Source: Costus lasius (lineage: Eukaryota; Streptophyta; Magnoliopsida; Zingiberales; Costaceae). From it: a stretch of 64,000 nt of DNA. The first letter of the stretch is position 1. Each line of letters opens with the position of its first letter. This document shows, in pieces, positions 46,070 to 58,747 of this stretch. A program made the position numbers and the translations under genes. The notes below the pieces were generated by a model. The model saw nothing but the letters and a program-made list of their open reading frames with translations. It did not search any database and had not been told where the DNA came from. The DNA is taken from positions 61,136,056-61,200,055 of the forward strand of contig CM050449.1 in assembly GCA_027563935.2 (NCBI GenBank). Direction: 5' to 3'.

Positions 46070-46997
46070 TTTATTCTTTTATAAACTAATTATATTTTTT
46101 TCTTGTGTTTATGATGGATGTCATGAAAATTACTATAGCTTAAACTTGTTTTTCATTCTATAGGGAGCAACCCCTTAATTTTTCTTTTACTAATGAATGT
46201 TTAGCACGACTTTTATTTTATCAAGGATTATTAATGTTGATTACAAATAATATTGTGCTTTTTGATTAATTATATTTAATCTATTTGCATGTTATGGGGT
46301 TGTGACATGAACTGAAATGTGACTCACAATCCTAGAAGCCATTAGTTGAACCTATAATTTATAGACTATGAAAGTAGCTAGGATATAGGATTTAATTAGT
46401 GAAGCTTAATTTGCATGCGATGGTTTAAACTTTTCAATTAAACTAATTTAGAAACTAGGACATGAACTAAGGCGACTTCTGGTTTTGGAACTATATAATC
46501 AACCTTATAATTTCTAGTCTATGAAAGTAGCTAGGTTATTTGGTGAATTCAATAATCTATAATTTGTGCTTAATGATGTTAATTAGATTAGTAATCATAG
46601 TAACAGATGGTTATTAGGATAATTAAATATTAGAAAGGGCATCATTATGTAATTCTATACTATATGCAGGTATAGTGAAAACATAATAACGATAATGTCT
46701 TTTATTACTTAATAAATCATAGTACAATATATAAATTAGACCAATGTAATTGGTCTATAGGGTATATACAACAATACATTGATACCAACTAAGCAACTAG
46801 GGCAAGGATTCAAATCCAAGCTCCCCTCCATCCATGTGCTCACACCTAAGAAGGAAGCTTTATTACCACCCTTTAGCTGCCCAAGTCAAGGAAAACAAAT
46901 AAAAAAGTCATCTATATTTGGTCACAACAAAAGAAGAAGGATCCAAACTTCCCATGCATTGACACCAATGAAGGAAAGCCGCCCAAACTTCAAGGGA
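46070..46997. other. AT-rich sequence, possible LTR edge near 46773
   Basis: No coding signal. CTATGAAAGTAGCTAGG occurs at ~46368 and ~46520 and, inverted, at ~47382. GGTATATACAACA ending near 46773 resembles the minus-strand edge of a Copia LTR, but no partner end was found. Confidence 0.3.
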
Positions 46998-47283
46998 GGA
47001 TTTTTCAAATTTCAAGCACTTGTCCAAGCAAATAAGAAGGAATGGCACCAAAATTTCTGAATTTTTTTTATCTCCTAGTATTTTTGTAAACACAAGGAAG
47101 CAAATGACTTCCTTGCCCACCCCTAGTTGCTTGCCTTGAAGGATTTTTCAAATTTCAAGCACTTGCCCAAGCAAATAAGAAGGGAATGGCACAAAAATTT
47201 CCATTTTTTTTTGTCTCCTAGCATTTTTGTAAACACAAGGAAGCAAATGACTTCCTTGCCCACCCCTAGCCGTTTGCCTATAA
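46998..47283 (+). repeat. Tandem duplication of 143 bp
   Basis: Two copies, 46998-47140 and 47141-47283, starting GGATTTTTCAAATTTCAAGC, over 90% alike by eye. Confidence 0.9.
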
Positions 47284-48265
47284 CCTTGTAAATATGCATC
47301 TATGCATCATAGATTACATATGATAGTGAATTAGTTTCGATTTCTCCCCCCCCATCTCTTCTTCTTCTCTTCCTAGCTATATCCTAGCTACTTTCATAGA
47401 ATGTATTCCTTCTTTGTGGTGCGAAGGAATACATTCTTCTATCCTAAGTTTGGTGGACATGACTTCTTCATCAACAAAGGCACAAGTGCTCCCCTTCTTC
47501 AACCTAAGGGCACAAAGAGGCAGTACACTTTCATCTTCAAGGATCAAAGACCACTTCAACTTGCACCGCACCACAATAACATCTCTAAATCAAACCTCCT
47601 TTACTTTAATTTACTCTTTATCTTGTTTGGTTTCACTTTTAACTTGAGACTTGGGTATTTTCTTAGGAAGCACAAGCAATTCTTCTTCCTTCATCAAGTG
47701 ACTCCAAAAACTTTCTTCTTCAACATTGGTGCTAGCATTTAATCATGGTGCAAAATAGTACTATGAAGCAACCCACTCCTAGTGCCTCACTCCATCACCA
47801 ACTTTCTTCTTTGTAGATCTGAATACCCCACCCAAAAAAAAAAAAAGTCCCAACCCTCTCCCCCTTTCTTAACTAATAGTTGAATACTTTGGTAGTTCTT
47901 AGTTGAACAATTGTGGTAGACGAACTTGAGGCCTATCCTCCCCTCTATCCTTGAGCATTGCAATGTTATTTTAAGGCATTGTAATAATTATTTTGTTTAA
48001 ACCTGTGTGGGTTTGTTGTGTTGGTGTGCTTGTAATGCTCATGCCCGACGTATTTGCTATTTCACCATTGGATGATGAAGATCAGAACAATTCTTCTATT
48101 ATCAAGGATTACAAGATGAGCACTCTTTAGAATTTTGTAATTTACTTTATGAATTTTTCTTTCCCTTTGCTTGCATGCCTAGTTGTTTTGGTTTTATTAT
48201 TAAAAAAATGCAAAATCACATTTTTGCAGAAACTCGATACTTTCCATGTCTTCCCCCTGCATCAG
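47284..48265 (+). other. Probable leader/LTR remnant of a Gypsy element
   Basis: About 1 kb with CT-rich tracts and short ORFs of no conserved kind. TTGGTGCTAGCATTTAATC near 47728 resembles the TTGGTGCTTTCATT motif common after LTRs of Tat-type Gypsy elements. Weak evidence. Confidence 0.25.
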
Positions 48266-48642
48266 ATGGTGAGGATTAGACTAGAGAGAACAATCCCTCG
48301 AACCAATCAGAAATTGCATGTCAAGAGTAATAATACATATATTCTTGATTTGCCACATCATTTGGGCGAAGCAAGTGCCATCAACGTAGAAGATTTATCG
48401 CCATTTTTTGAACCTCGTGGTCAAGACACCACCCTAAACCTTCTCCAAAACTACCTCAAGAAGACCCGAAGGAAATTGAAGCCATACTAGATGATCAAAT
48501 TATCCTCTCCCGAACAGGAACTAATCAATCGTACTTAATTATTTGGAAAGGCTGACTTGAGACAGAAGATACATGGATGCAAGAAACGGATGTCACCAAG
48601 ATTGCTCCAGAATTATTTTCCTATGAACTGATAAGGACATAA
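48266..48642 (+). pseudogene. Chromovirus-type Gypsy pol C-terminus with chromodomain remnant
   Basis: The first part reads TYILDLPHHLGEASAINVEDLSPFF, the linker after integrase. After a frameshift near 48440 comes KEIEAILDD, SYLIIWKG, TEDTW and ELFSYELI, the chromodomain pattern that guides chromovirus integration. An in-frame TGA at 48553-48555 follows WKG. The rest of pol is missing. Confidence 0.75.
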
Positions 48643-48902
48643 CTCTCAACCTTCCCTAAAACGGTGCCCATCTAGAGAATTTAGCAATGCCAACAACTAT
48701 TATTAATAAACTCCATCCTATTGAATCAGGAGTTCTCCAACACCGAGACAAAGTCACAGAGTTCGTTGTTTCCCACAACATTTGGATCTTTGAAGATTAG
48801 ATTCAAACATTGCTACAGTCACCGTGTTTTAGTTTTAAAATTGCTCATATGTTTAAGTTTTTGATTTGTATGTTTCCCATTTCTTCTATTGATAGGCTAT
48901 GT
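48643..48902. other. Unassigned sequence before CopB LTR
   Basis: No ORF; the last bases (TATGT) are the left TSD of the CopB LTR and may be the left end of a MITE-like element. Confidence 0.4.
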
Positions 48903-50642
48903 TGTTGGGAACCCTAGAGATTTTAAAATTTTATAGGTATAAATAGCATAAGCAATCCTCAAAACAGGTTGGTCCCAAAAACCCAGAAGATTATGTCATG
49001 CGAGAGAATCGACACGGTAAGTAAGAGATGATACCTTAGAGCAATGCAAGGAGTTGCGATGTAGGCGCCCAAGTGTTCACCCTCTACAGTCTCGCACATA
49101 GTCGATGCTCGAGTTCTCTTCTTCCACGCCTAGTGCTAGCCTCAGGAAGAAAATCCATGCCTTTGGGAGTACTCCTCAAAAACTTATGCCACCCTCACAA
49201 AGAATGCGCCAAGAGGAGAAGGGATGATGGAAAAAGCTGCCAAGGTCCAACCTTATAGGCGCCAAGAGGAGAGGAAGAAGAAATCGCCAAGGAGAGCTTT
49301 CCAAAAGCAAGTAGGCGCCAACTTCTCTCAACCCTTTCTTTTATAGAAATCATGTGACCCTTGAAATTCTGACATAAATTCAGAATTAATCTCTGAATTA
49401 ATTCGTCATTAATTTTAGAATTAATTATACAATTAAAGTCTCATAATGGCTATTAATGGCGTGACTCTTCAAATTCAGAATTAAATTCATATTTAAATTC
49501 AGAATTAAATTCATAATTAATTACAAAAGAATTTAATTTCCCATGATAACTATTGTGCCAGGCGGCTTATCATCATGACCCATTAAGCCTCACGCCCAAG
49601 CCCATTGGTCCATGATAGACTTCATTTGCCCCCACTTGGCCCATTTAACTCATTTGGCCCATTAGGCCCAAAATGAAGTTTAGCTCCAACAAGTCCCTTC
49701 CATTTCATCAGGCACAATGGTGCTAATGAATTCTCCCAAATAGATCTGAGTTATCCAATAACTCGATTATAAGACTACTCGATCAATACGAGAACCCGAG
49801 TTTCAAGTGTTGCGCCCCTGTAGGTTCCTCTAACGTTGGCAATGATGAACTCAGGTCATCACAAGCAGTGAGTTGCACCTAGCAGTGCATCACTGCTACC
49901 CAAGTCTTCGAAATGGATATCAACATTGACATCCCCATCATCGCAACAAGATACCGATGCATTACAGTCTCTTTGCCAAACTTATTCGATTGGACAAAGT
50001 GTGTCGCCACTTTGTTTTCACCCAATCTCATGGTCATGACTAAATTAGGTTTTCACCTGGGTATAGCCATACACTTTCATTCATGCAACTATAAGAGGGC
50101 CCCATGGATATCAAGCTTCCCTCAGGAAGGGGCAAATCCTATGTCTATCCATTGATTTCTCATATGGGTCATGACATACCCAATGACGACCATTATGACC
50201 TCTCAACTACAATGAGGTGTTAGGTTGTATCAAAGTATATCCCTAATCATATAGAATAGTCAATGACCTCAAGTCAAGGGATCAATGCATCTCCTGTCAC
50301 TTATGAGCTTAACTCATGACACTAAGTTAGAGCCTCACAGCGGGTTGGTCCAGTATATCCACAATTGATATACCTATATACCTACATTAGCACCTCATGC
50401 CTAACCAGCCCATATATCAATCTCACATGTACCAGAGCTATCCCTTATCCACTCAGGTACTTGACTAGGGACACACCATTTGAGCACAGAAACAATCTGT
50501 ATCCAGGGACATTATCATGCAAGTACATAATCGCAGATGTAAACATAGCATAATAACGATAATGCCAGAATGATATATAAAATATTAATGTCAAGTAGTA
50601 CAAGATAAACCAACAACGGGTCTAAGGGCATAAACACCAACA
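48903..50642 (-). repeat. CopB solo LTR, imperfect TSD
   Basis: 1740 bp, edges TGTTGGGAACCC and ACACCAACA. Flanks TATGT (48898-48902) and TGTGT (50643-50647) differ by one base. Confidence 0.85.
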
Positions 50643-50970
50643 TGTGTTTACTAGAGGGATGGATTTTTAGCGGATGGGAAACTTGAGAGGAAAGAAAATT
50701 TAGATGGAAAGGAAAATGTTTAGTTAAATTCTTCCTTGTGTTGACTTGTGAGGAAAATAAAAAAGATTTTATTACAATCCTTCTTTGTATCCACATCGGC
50801 TACTCTTTTCACCCGATTTGGGCGGATTGAAAATGAGGAATTTTGCTCATTTTTATCCCCCCCCCCCCCCTATTTTTCTTCGTTATTGATCCATCCTCCT
50901 AGTAAACGATGAATTTTATAAGAACTCATCCCTTTCTTATTGAAATCTCTCCTAGTAAATAGACCCTTAG
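50643..50970. mobile_element. MITE-like inverted-repeat element
   Basis: GTTTACTAGAGGGATGGA (50646-50663) is an inverted partner of TCCATCCTCCTAGTAAAC (50889-50906). A second right-hand version, CTCCTAGTAAATAGACCC, ends near 50966. A C14 run lies near 50860. The left terminus probably continues to the left of the CopB LTR (GGCTATGT at 48895-48902), meaning the LTR inserted into it. No transposase. Confidence 0.5.
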
Positions 50971-51949
50971 TCTTAACCATAATTCAATTATGGCCCTAGA
51001 TTTTGATTAGTATTTTTTTTCTCTGATTTTGTCTCGACCATAATGGCTGTCATTCACATGCCTATAAAAGTCAAAGATTGTAATCAAAGGGCTAAAAAAA
51101 TTCGACAATTAAAATTTATTTCTTTTGCCTCTCACCTAGTCACAGGTTTCCTTTTCTCTTGAGCAGGGTTCTCGTCCCTATTCTCAATCTTATAAACTCC
51201 AACATCTGCCACTACCCAAATTCTCCTTCACAATAATTCAAATAGTTACTCTATTTGTTGTTGACACTCTACCGTCTCCTGTCTTGTTCCTCGTTCAGTG
51301 TCCACCTGCCACATCTAGGATTCTTTCTAAACATTGCTCTGCCAATACCTTCTCTATTGTTGGACCTTATTGAGGTTATTTGGGAGTAGTTTATACAATT
51401 TGAAGGGTAATAAAATGTCATACTCAGCTATTGTTCAGTGGCTCTTCCACCAATGATGACTATTCATTATATTGTGAATTTGATACACTCCTCTAATCTT
51501 ATTCATTATTTTTTTGAACCTATCGTATTCAATCAGTAACCCTACGTAACAGTGTCAATTGAATTTCAACTTAGCTAAACTATTCACTTCATATTTATAT
51601 GACACTTAGATGTAGGTATAGTAATCATACTTAAGTACATGTGAATGATGTTCTCAAAGTAGGAATGGTTCCAAGGGTATATTCGCAATTAAATTGTACC
51701 TCAATCCTACTTTACTGTGAAGGACCTTGCAAAACCCAAGTAGACATTTAGTGACTTGCAAAACATGTAGTAGGAATAGTTAATTTATACAAGGACCAAG
51801 ACAACGTCAACATGTATGCAACCCTTTCGGTTCTATAATATATCAAAGCGATTTCTAGGAAAAAAAAATATTATACACAAAAATGAATATATTATAAATG
51901 AAACATATACTAATCCTTTCTAGGACATTTAGTGACTTGGAGATGAAAT
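50971..51949. other. Intergenic sequence, nothing recognised
   Basis: AT-rich, no long ORF, no clear repeat boundaries. Confidence 0.5.
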
Positions 51950-52289
51950 AAATAAATTGTGTTTTCTAAGTCTAGCTATGAAGTAGAATATAAAGCAATA
52001 ATGAAATATTGTGGCTTAAGAACCTTCTATAAAAATTTTCTCTCTCATCAACAAGTATGATAAATATGCACCATGATAACTAATCTACTATTTTTATTGC
52101 TAGGAATCTTATATTTTATGAGATAATCAAACACATTAAGATAGATTATCATTTCATCCCCCACCCCCCACCCCACCCCCTTACCAAGTCAGTTGAATAA
52201 CTCATAAAATTTCTAAGGCCCTAAGTCCATCAAGGCTTCACAAGTTATATAATAAGTTGAGCATTATTGATATGTTGACTCCAACTTAG
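51950..52289 (+). pseudogene. Decayed Copia RNase H / pol C-terminus
   Basis: SSYEVEYKAIMKYC near 51970-52015 matches the RNase H SSxEAEYxA motif. Several stops follow. ALSPSRLHKLYNKLSIIDML then a stop at 52287-52289 match the pol C-terminus. A C-rich tract (52160-52180) lies between. Different from CopA and CopB. The sequence after 52296 (TGTTGGTTGTTG) may be LTR. Confidence 0.65.
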
Positions 52290-53199
52290 ACAAAGTGTTG
52301 GTTGTTGTGTAGAATTGGGCTGGCAGGTGTATGTTAACTGGTTTGTAAAACACTAGCAATCTGTTTTGTAATGCTAACAGATATATGTTGCCACAGCCTA
52401 ATGAATGAGTAGTTTTCTGGTTTTAATACCATCTCTAAGTGCGTTGATTGATAAGTTTTCCCCTTGTCCACAAAGAAAAAAGTAACTCAGAACTAATAGT
52501 CGTAGTTCTAGTACTGTTTCGGAAGCATTGTTATGCTCTTCTTTTGGTAAAGGAAATTAAATATGAAAATTATTCTCAAATTTGGTTGCTCCTAGCGTTA
52601 TTAGTGTAGCATCTCAACCTGATCATGTAAGCAAAATATGTGAGAACCCATACAGCCTGCATGCTCCTAACACAAAAGAAAATGCTGCCATGTCAGCTTA
52701 ACAGGAAATAAAGAGGAATTTTTTTTTTGGAAAAAAAACGAAAGAATTTTTTAATATTATAAAATTTTTATACAAGGTTACGATCTAACCCTCAGACCAC
52801 ACTTGTCTGCAGCTCACTGCTGCGGGCAATGGGGATGCTTCAAACCAATTTTGACAGCTTTTCAGAACTCTGAAACCCCGAAGGATCTCAAAAGATGAGA
52901 ATCAAACAAAAAGACCAAACCCAAAACTTTGACCTACAATGCACAGATCTAAAAAGAATGAAAACCTTCTTGGCCTACCAGAGTCTTCAGATGGAGACAG
53001 CACCTTCAAGGACCACTGCATTGGTAAAATAAAATATATGCTGGACCATGTAGAGCTTTATAGGTCTGCACGAGCACCTTTTGTACGGTCTATCTAAAGA
53101 AAATATCAGCACGCCAATCACCAAGCTGTGGAAGCAAGAGGTACAACCAAAAACATGTATCCTGATAGCTGATGACAGATAGTGATCTACATGGATGTC
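52290..53199. other. Intergenic DNA and probable 3' UTR of the WD40 gene
   Basis: The part from ~52750 to 53199 probably holds the minus-strand 3' UTR. I see no canonical AATAAA in that orientation, so the poly(A) site is not placed. Confidence 0.35.
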
Positions 53200-56100
53200 T
53201 CATAGATGTTGGGGAAATCCATAATTCTGGTAGGATCTAATGCATCCATCCAATCCAGCAGTAACAATCACTTGGCCCCAGGCATGTGAGGTGTTCTGTA
53301 AAGAAGTCTTCAGGAACATGTAGCGGGATTTGCAAAAAGTAGATGCATCAGAGTTTGAGGGAAGTTTCTCCTCAGGCCATGTCGCGGAGCTCTTTGGCAG
53401 AAATTCCAAGAACTCACGGCTCAGGGAGAAACAGAAAGAAGGCGAAAGAGACAATATTTTATTGCCAAACAAATCTTCTATATGGCAGTTAGAGTCGCAT
53501 CCTGGGACTGAAGCATTCTCCCTGAAGACATCATTTTGCAAACAGTGAGCCTCGGAAGTCTGAGAGGTTCGTGTCCCGGATTGTAAGCCACACCACGGTA
53601 TTGCAATAGTCGTAGTACTGCTGGACAAGAAGCACTCTCTAGAACATGTGCTTTTCAAGTGTCTAAATGTGGGTGCAACATGGCTAGCATGGCTCCACAT
53701 GCAAACACTGGAGTCCTCACTGGCAGAAATAATATGCTGTCCGTCTGCAGTGAAGGATGCAGAGATCCGGCTTCCAGAGTTCCGAATGCCTGAAAAAATT
53801 TATGCAAGACAACTAAGAACAAATTGGTGTGTGAATGAAAATAACGAAGACGAATGGATTGTACTGCTAAAAAGGAGAACATATTTCACATACCTTTGAA
53901 GATTGCGACCACGTGAGTGCCATCAAGGATTCGAATTTGCGAGTCAGCAGATGAGACCAACAATTTCCTAGGATCTCTTGGGCAAAACTGGAGGTGGAGT
54001 TAATTTGCAAGCGATTAATGCAAGATAACCAGCATATACAAACAAGTCACATGTAAGTGCTAAATTTTGGGAGAATGTTACCTGAAACCCTGTTATGCTC
54101 TTCATGGGTTTCTTTTTACCCTGCAGGGAGACCTCAGCATCTAACTGTAAATGATTATCTGATACAGAAAAATGAAGAGTAATAAGTAATATAGAGAATT
54201 CATGAAGTACAACAAGGTTTCGTCATGAAATTTATCAATTGGAACTAGAAGTCATGTAATATTCAAAATAAGATAAACAAAATCATATTTTTACTTCCAT
54301 AATCAGACAAGGGAAAAAAAAGGAAGAAACGAGAATAGGATATATGATAAAAGTGGTGACAAGATAAATTCCAGCAAGTTTATATCAAAATAGTATAACT
54401 GCATATGGAGAATTGAGCCAAGGTAAAGCACTCAAGAAACATTTCTATGAACAAGTGATCAGGTGGTAAGAATGGTTAGTTGTCATGAAAGTCAAATAGA
54501 GATTCTTAATGAGGATAATATTATTCAAAAAAGTTTCTTCTAAAAATCCATAAACTATGTTTGCACAGCCCAACATGCCCAAGAAAAATCATATTTACCA
54601 GATGCATCATAGAAGCGACAAATGCCCCTCAATGTGCCAACGACTACCCCCTGAAAAGAGAGATGAACATATTTGTTTACATAAAGCTCTAAAACTAGAA
54701 CATGCTATGCACTGCTAAGAGAACCGTAATAACACACCTTGCCATCAGTTTGGTAGCAAACTGCAGAGATTATTTCTCTAACATCGGCCCAATCAACAAC
54801 ATGACATTGTGAAATTTCCCATATACGAACTTTTCCATCTATAGAGCCACTGACGAAGTAATCTTCATTGATGGGATTAAACTGTACGCATGTCACTGCA
54901 TAGTTATATCAGAAAATTGAACAGCTTGTAAGACTAACAAAGCTAGCTCAGGCCAAAATTCATGTGCATAGAAGATAAGGCAACGTAACACTAACCATAA
55001 TTATTGTGAGGAAAGACTTTTACGCAGTTGTGCAAACCAATTTGCCACATGCGAACAGTTCTATCCAAAGATGATGACAGCAAACACTGCCAGTACAAAA
55101 TTGTCACAATCAAGAAATGTCTATAAAATTTTTGTCTAAGTAAATATTATCATTAGATAGAGAACAACGTTTAAAGAAATTAACTGACCTTATTATTGGA
55201 CCATGAAAGATCCAACACATGCCCACCGTGCCCAAGGAACTCGTGAAGTGGTTTCTCAGACAACTGAAATGCACTAGGAGGAAAGATGACGCATATTGAA
55301 TCGGAACTTATCCTTGCTCTCTTGGATTTCACTTTCTTGCATGTGTCCATACATAGAGGAGTTAATTCAGAATTATGATTCATTGTGAAGTATATACATG
55401 AAGGATTGTCTCCCGGAATGCTGATTTCACCTGTTGTTACCACTTGCAATGCAGACCACACACGAACAACCCCATCTTCACCTCCAGTGGCTAAATAACG
55501 GCCATCAGGACTAAACTTCATGGCTAAGATAGATCCATTGTGAGCTTTAAACTCTTGCATATTGTAGACTGCAGAAAGCTCCTTCAATTGCTTCTTAAAA
55601 GTGTTGACTTTTATCCATCCAGTCCTAGGTCGCCGGATGCTAGAAGAAGCAGAAAAAGTTGAACTACTATCCTCTCTTCGTCTCTTGAAAATGCGAGCTA
55701 TCGCCCGTAATTTCCTCGGCCACCCAATGTTTTTCCTTGTGACTGACTTCTCAGAGATGCTCGACGCTTCATCTTGCCGGCGCATAAGCCGCAGGATCAA
55801 GGATGAAGAACCGAAATTTCTCTCAAATTCACGGACTGTGAATATCCGGTCCGAACCAACTTCCCTAAGGCTTTTCAAGATTCCATCTTTGTCCAATTCA
55901 TTGGCCATGAAAACAGTGCCGTCATCCAAATTCTTTATTCGGCACTCAAAGCTCTCAGATTCCTCGTTACATGAAGAGCCAGCATCCACACGAGAGGAGC
56001 AGCAGATTAGATTCCCGTTCCCTGAGCAAGAGCATCTAAGCACAGCACTGCAATCAGAAGTGGCTCTATCGATGTCTAGATGGCTCTCCCCACATGCTTT

Positions 56101-56361
56101 TGGCTTTTCATTGGGATTGCTCATAATATCAACCCCGAAAATCCTCATGAGCTTGCTCCGGCGTTCCTTCACGCTGACAGGATCCTTCATCCAGAACTCA
56201 GATCCTGTATCGCTAAAAGGCAAACTGTTCAATTGATCTTCAGAGGAAGAACCGCACCTCTCAGGGCTATTGGGGCAGGAATCGTACGCCGTTGAGACGC
56301 TGTCTCTCGAATCGAAGAACAAATCCTCCTCTTCTTCTTGCATGGTCAAACCTTGAGCCAT
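53200..56361 (-). CDS. WD40-repeat protein, WDR44-like (744 aa, 7 coding exons)
   Basis: Exons on the minus strand: 56361-55189, 55086-54996, 54895-54738, 54650-54599, 54158-54082, 53987-53894, 53789-53200. All introns are GT-AG and the total of 2235 nt keeps one frame to the stop at 53200. Residues 1-260 are acidic/serine-rich, with a conserved block ([18 protein letters not shown]) and a basic patch (IFKRRRE). Seven WD repeats follow from ~270, the first reading [20 protein letters not shown]; the last is near the C-terminus ([14 protein letters not shown]). There is a charged insert after repeat 1 and a long insert between repeats 6 and 7. The layout matches plant transducin/WD40 proteins annotated as WDR44-like. 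Human WDR44 binds Rab11, but the plant role is not established. A scaffold function is inference. The ATG at 56361 is the first in frame after the predicted 5' UTR intron. Confidence 0.92.
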
Positions 56362-56370
56362 TGCGCCTCA

Positions 56371-56788
56371 CTAGGGAACCAAGTGACATAAATAAATGAA
56401 TACCCTTATAAACGGGAAGCAAGGGTCCGGAATCCACCACAGAAAGAGTGAAGGGAAAGGATAAACAGAATAATCAAATACGTGCAGTATCTCCACCCAG
56501 ATTGTCCTAAGATTTAGCACATCCCCAGGGAAGGCAACGAACCTAGACTCCGCTTGGTGCGGTCTCGATTAGATATGAAGAAACATTTTTTTTTCCTATA
56601 AAGATGGCGAGAAAGGTATGCCGACTTGGGCAAAATCTGTGAGCAAGACCTTACTCTCCGACATCAATTAAGGGGAACTAGAAACCACAAATCACGAAGC
56701 AGAATAAGACCATTGAAAATACATTTTTTTGTCGGAGAAGCAGAAACCAGATTAAAGACGGGGGTTGAGGAGAGAAGGGGATGCTCAC
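56371..56788 (-). other. Predicted 5' UTR intron of the WD40 gene
   Basis: Donor CAG/GTGAGC (GT at 56788-56787) and acceptor CCCTAG/TG (AG at 56372-56371) leave a 9-base 5' UTR piece before the ATG. The splice sites are good, but transcription is not shown. Confidence 0.45.
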
Positions 56789-57110
56789 CTGGTCTTCCAT
56801 CAAAAGGAGAGGGAAGCGCTTTCAGATCCAAGCAACCTCCATCGCTCAACAGGGCGTCCACCTAACCCTTCCAATTCCCCTCCCGCGCCAGCGCCAGATT
56901 GGAAGAATCAGGCCTCTAAATATTCAACATTTTACCCTTTTTCAAATCGATCTTAGAGATTAAAAAAACGGGGGAACCCCAGCCTCGATCCTCGCGCAGT
57001 TGCCTGCAGCGCCCCCTCCGTCCGTCACTACACAACAGGTCCACAGCGACCTCGACTCCTCCAATCCTTCGCCTTCAAATTTTTTTTTTTTTTTTTTTGA
57101 AACCTTCGCC
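56789..57110 (-). promoter_or_regulatory. Upstream exon and promoter-proximal region of the WD40 gene
   Basis: GC-richer than its surroundings, as expected near a plant promoter. A six-codon upstream ORF (ATG at 56842, TGA at 56824-56822) would lie in the leader if the predicted intron is real. A T18-20 run lies at 57079-57098. No TATA box is assigned. Confidence 0.35.
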
Positions 57111-58286
57111 TTCAACTTGCTCCTTGCGCTCCTGCTCTCGCAATTGATGCTGAAAAGGATCGATCAAAGGGTAGTATCGGAATCAGGCACTGTTGGATCC
57201 ATTTCCACCCGCCTTCACGCGGCCTCTACGCCCCCCGCCCCCCCACTAATCCACTTTCACCGAATCACTCGCCCATCGCAAGTCAATGAGCCATGTGACT
57301 CTTTTCAAGTGGTGCAAGTAATTGTATGCATCAGTCCTTATCTTCGCTTTGGATAAAGCTTCCATAGCAGCCACAGCGTGGCTTTTCCTTCCATTAATTT
57401 ATACCTCCACCTTTAAGTAAAAAAAAAAAGTCATATTGGTAAAAATTTTGGTTTATTTTTTTTAGAAAAAATAATAATAAATGATATTTTCTCATTAGGA
57501 TTTCGACCCAAAAAAAATAAAAATTCTCATTTTCTTGTTGTTATTATGGTCGAAGAATACAAGTCTAAAAGAGATTGGTGCCGAGGAGGGATAAGGACCA
57601 ATTTTTTTTCTCTCATATATTCCGTCGGAAAGTGAAAATATCAAAGGATAGAAAGAATGAATGGAGAGCTACGTTACATATTTAATTCACTATTTAATAT
57701 AATAATGAAAGTAAAAGGTTTCATAATCATTTTCTGAAGATAGATCCTCCACCCTTTTATTACTTTTTCAATTAAACGTGGAAAATTAAATTTAAAATTG
57801 CATTATTCATCATCATAAATTTGCATTATTTAAAGAAAATATCATTTTTTAAAAAATAAAATTTTAACAATTATTGTGCATGGCTATATTTTCAAAAATA
57901 ATTATATAACTATTTTATTTTCTTTAAAATACTATAAATATTTTAAAATAAAATACTCATAATTTATATATTATTTAATCAAAATTTATTCATATTAATT
58001 AATTAACACATATAGAATTAATACTTTTTTACAAGAATAAACTAGAAAAATATTAAATATATAGAATTCATTAAATTATTATTACTTTATAAATAAAAAG
58101 GGGAAAAGGCTCATTTAATATAAATATCTACCAAAATTTTACTAGTTTTTAAATTTTATTTGACCTAAAATACATTGATCGGACACAAAACTAAATTATT
58201 TTGATACATTAAAATTGGAATAGGAATTACTAAATTTATTATTTTATAATTAAAAATTTAGAGATATAACGGTACTATATGTCTAG
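57111..58286. other. AT-rich intergenic sequence
   Basis: Very AT-rich from 57420. No ORF or repeat recognised apart from homopolymer runs. Confidence 0.6.
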
Positions 58287-58536
58287 TGTTACGAATAATA
58301 TTATTGTGGATGCTTATTCATCCTCCAACTCATTTCATATTCCTTCAGTTTTCATATTTCTATGGGTATAATCTTGAAACTTATGAAATGTAATTATGAT
58401 TCATAAGTTATAAATATTTTAGGTTACAAGTTTATGAGTATAAATGGAGCATCCCTTTTGTATTGAAATATGAGAAATAAAATGAAATAAAATTTCTATT
58501 ATTATCTCAAGTTTATTAGTTTGTTTCATTTCATCA
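58287..58536 (+). repeat. CopE 5' LTR
   Basis: About 250 bp ending TTTCATCA; the 3' copy has an extra ~20 bp T-rich block. Confidence 0.8.
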
Positions 58537-58747
58537 TACGTTATTAGCGCGAGGTTCTAACCAAGAAGGTCATATAAGTATAATATTTATTTATTTATTT
58601 TTCTATTAATTTTGGGTTTAACATCTGATATGATGTAACTACTTTTATTCATTTCTTAATCATTAGCTTATTTATCTAAATAATATTGAATATTGTTTAA
58701 CTTGTTTTTATATTTTTATGATAATATTTAATATATCAAATCTTGTA

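Noticed and set aside
55601..56236. Plus-strand ORF of 211 codons
   Set aside because: Antisense shadow of WD40 exon 1; no domain and no supporting structure.
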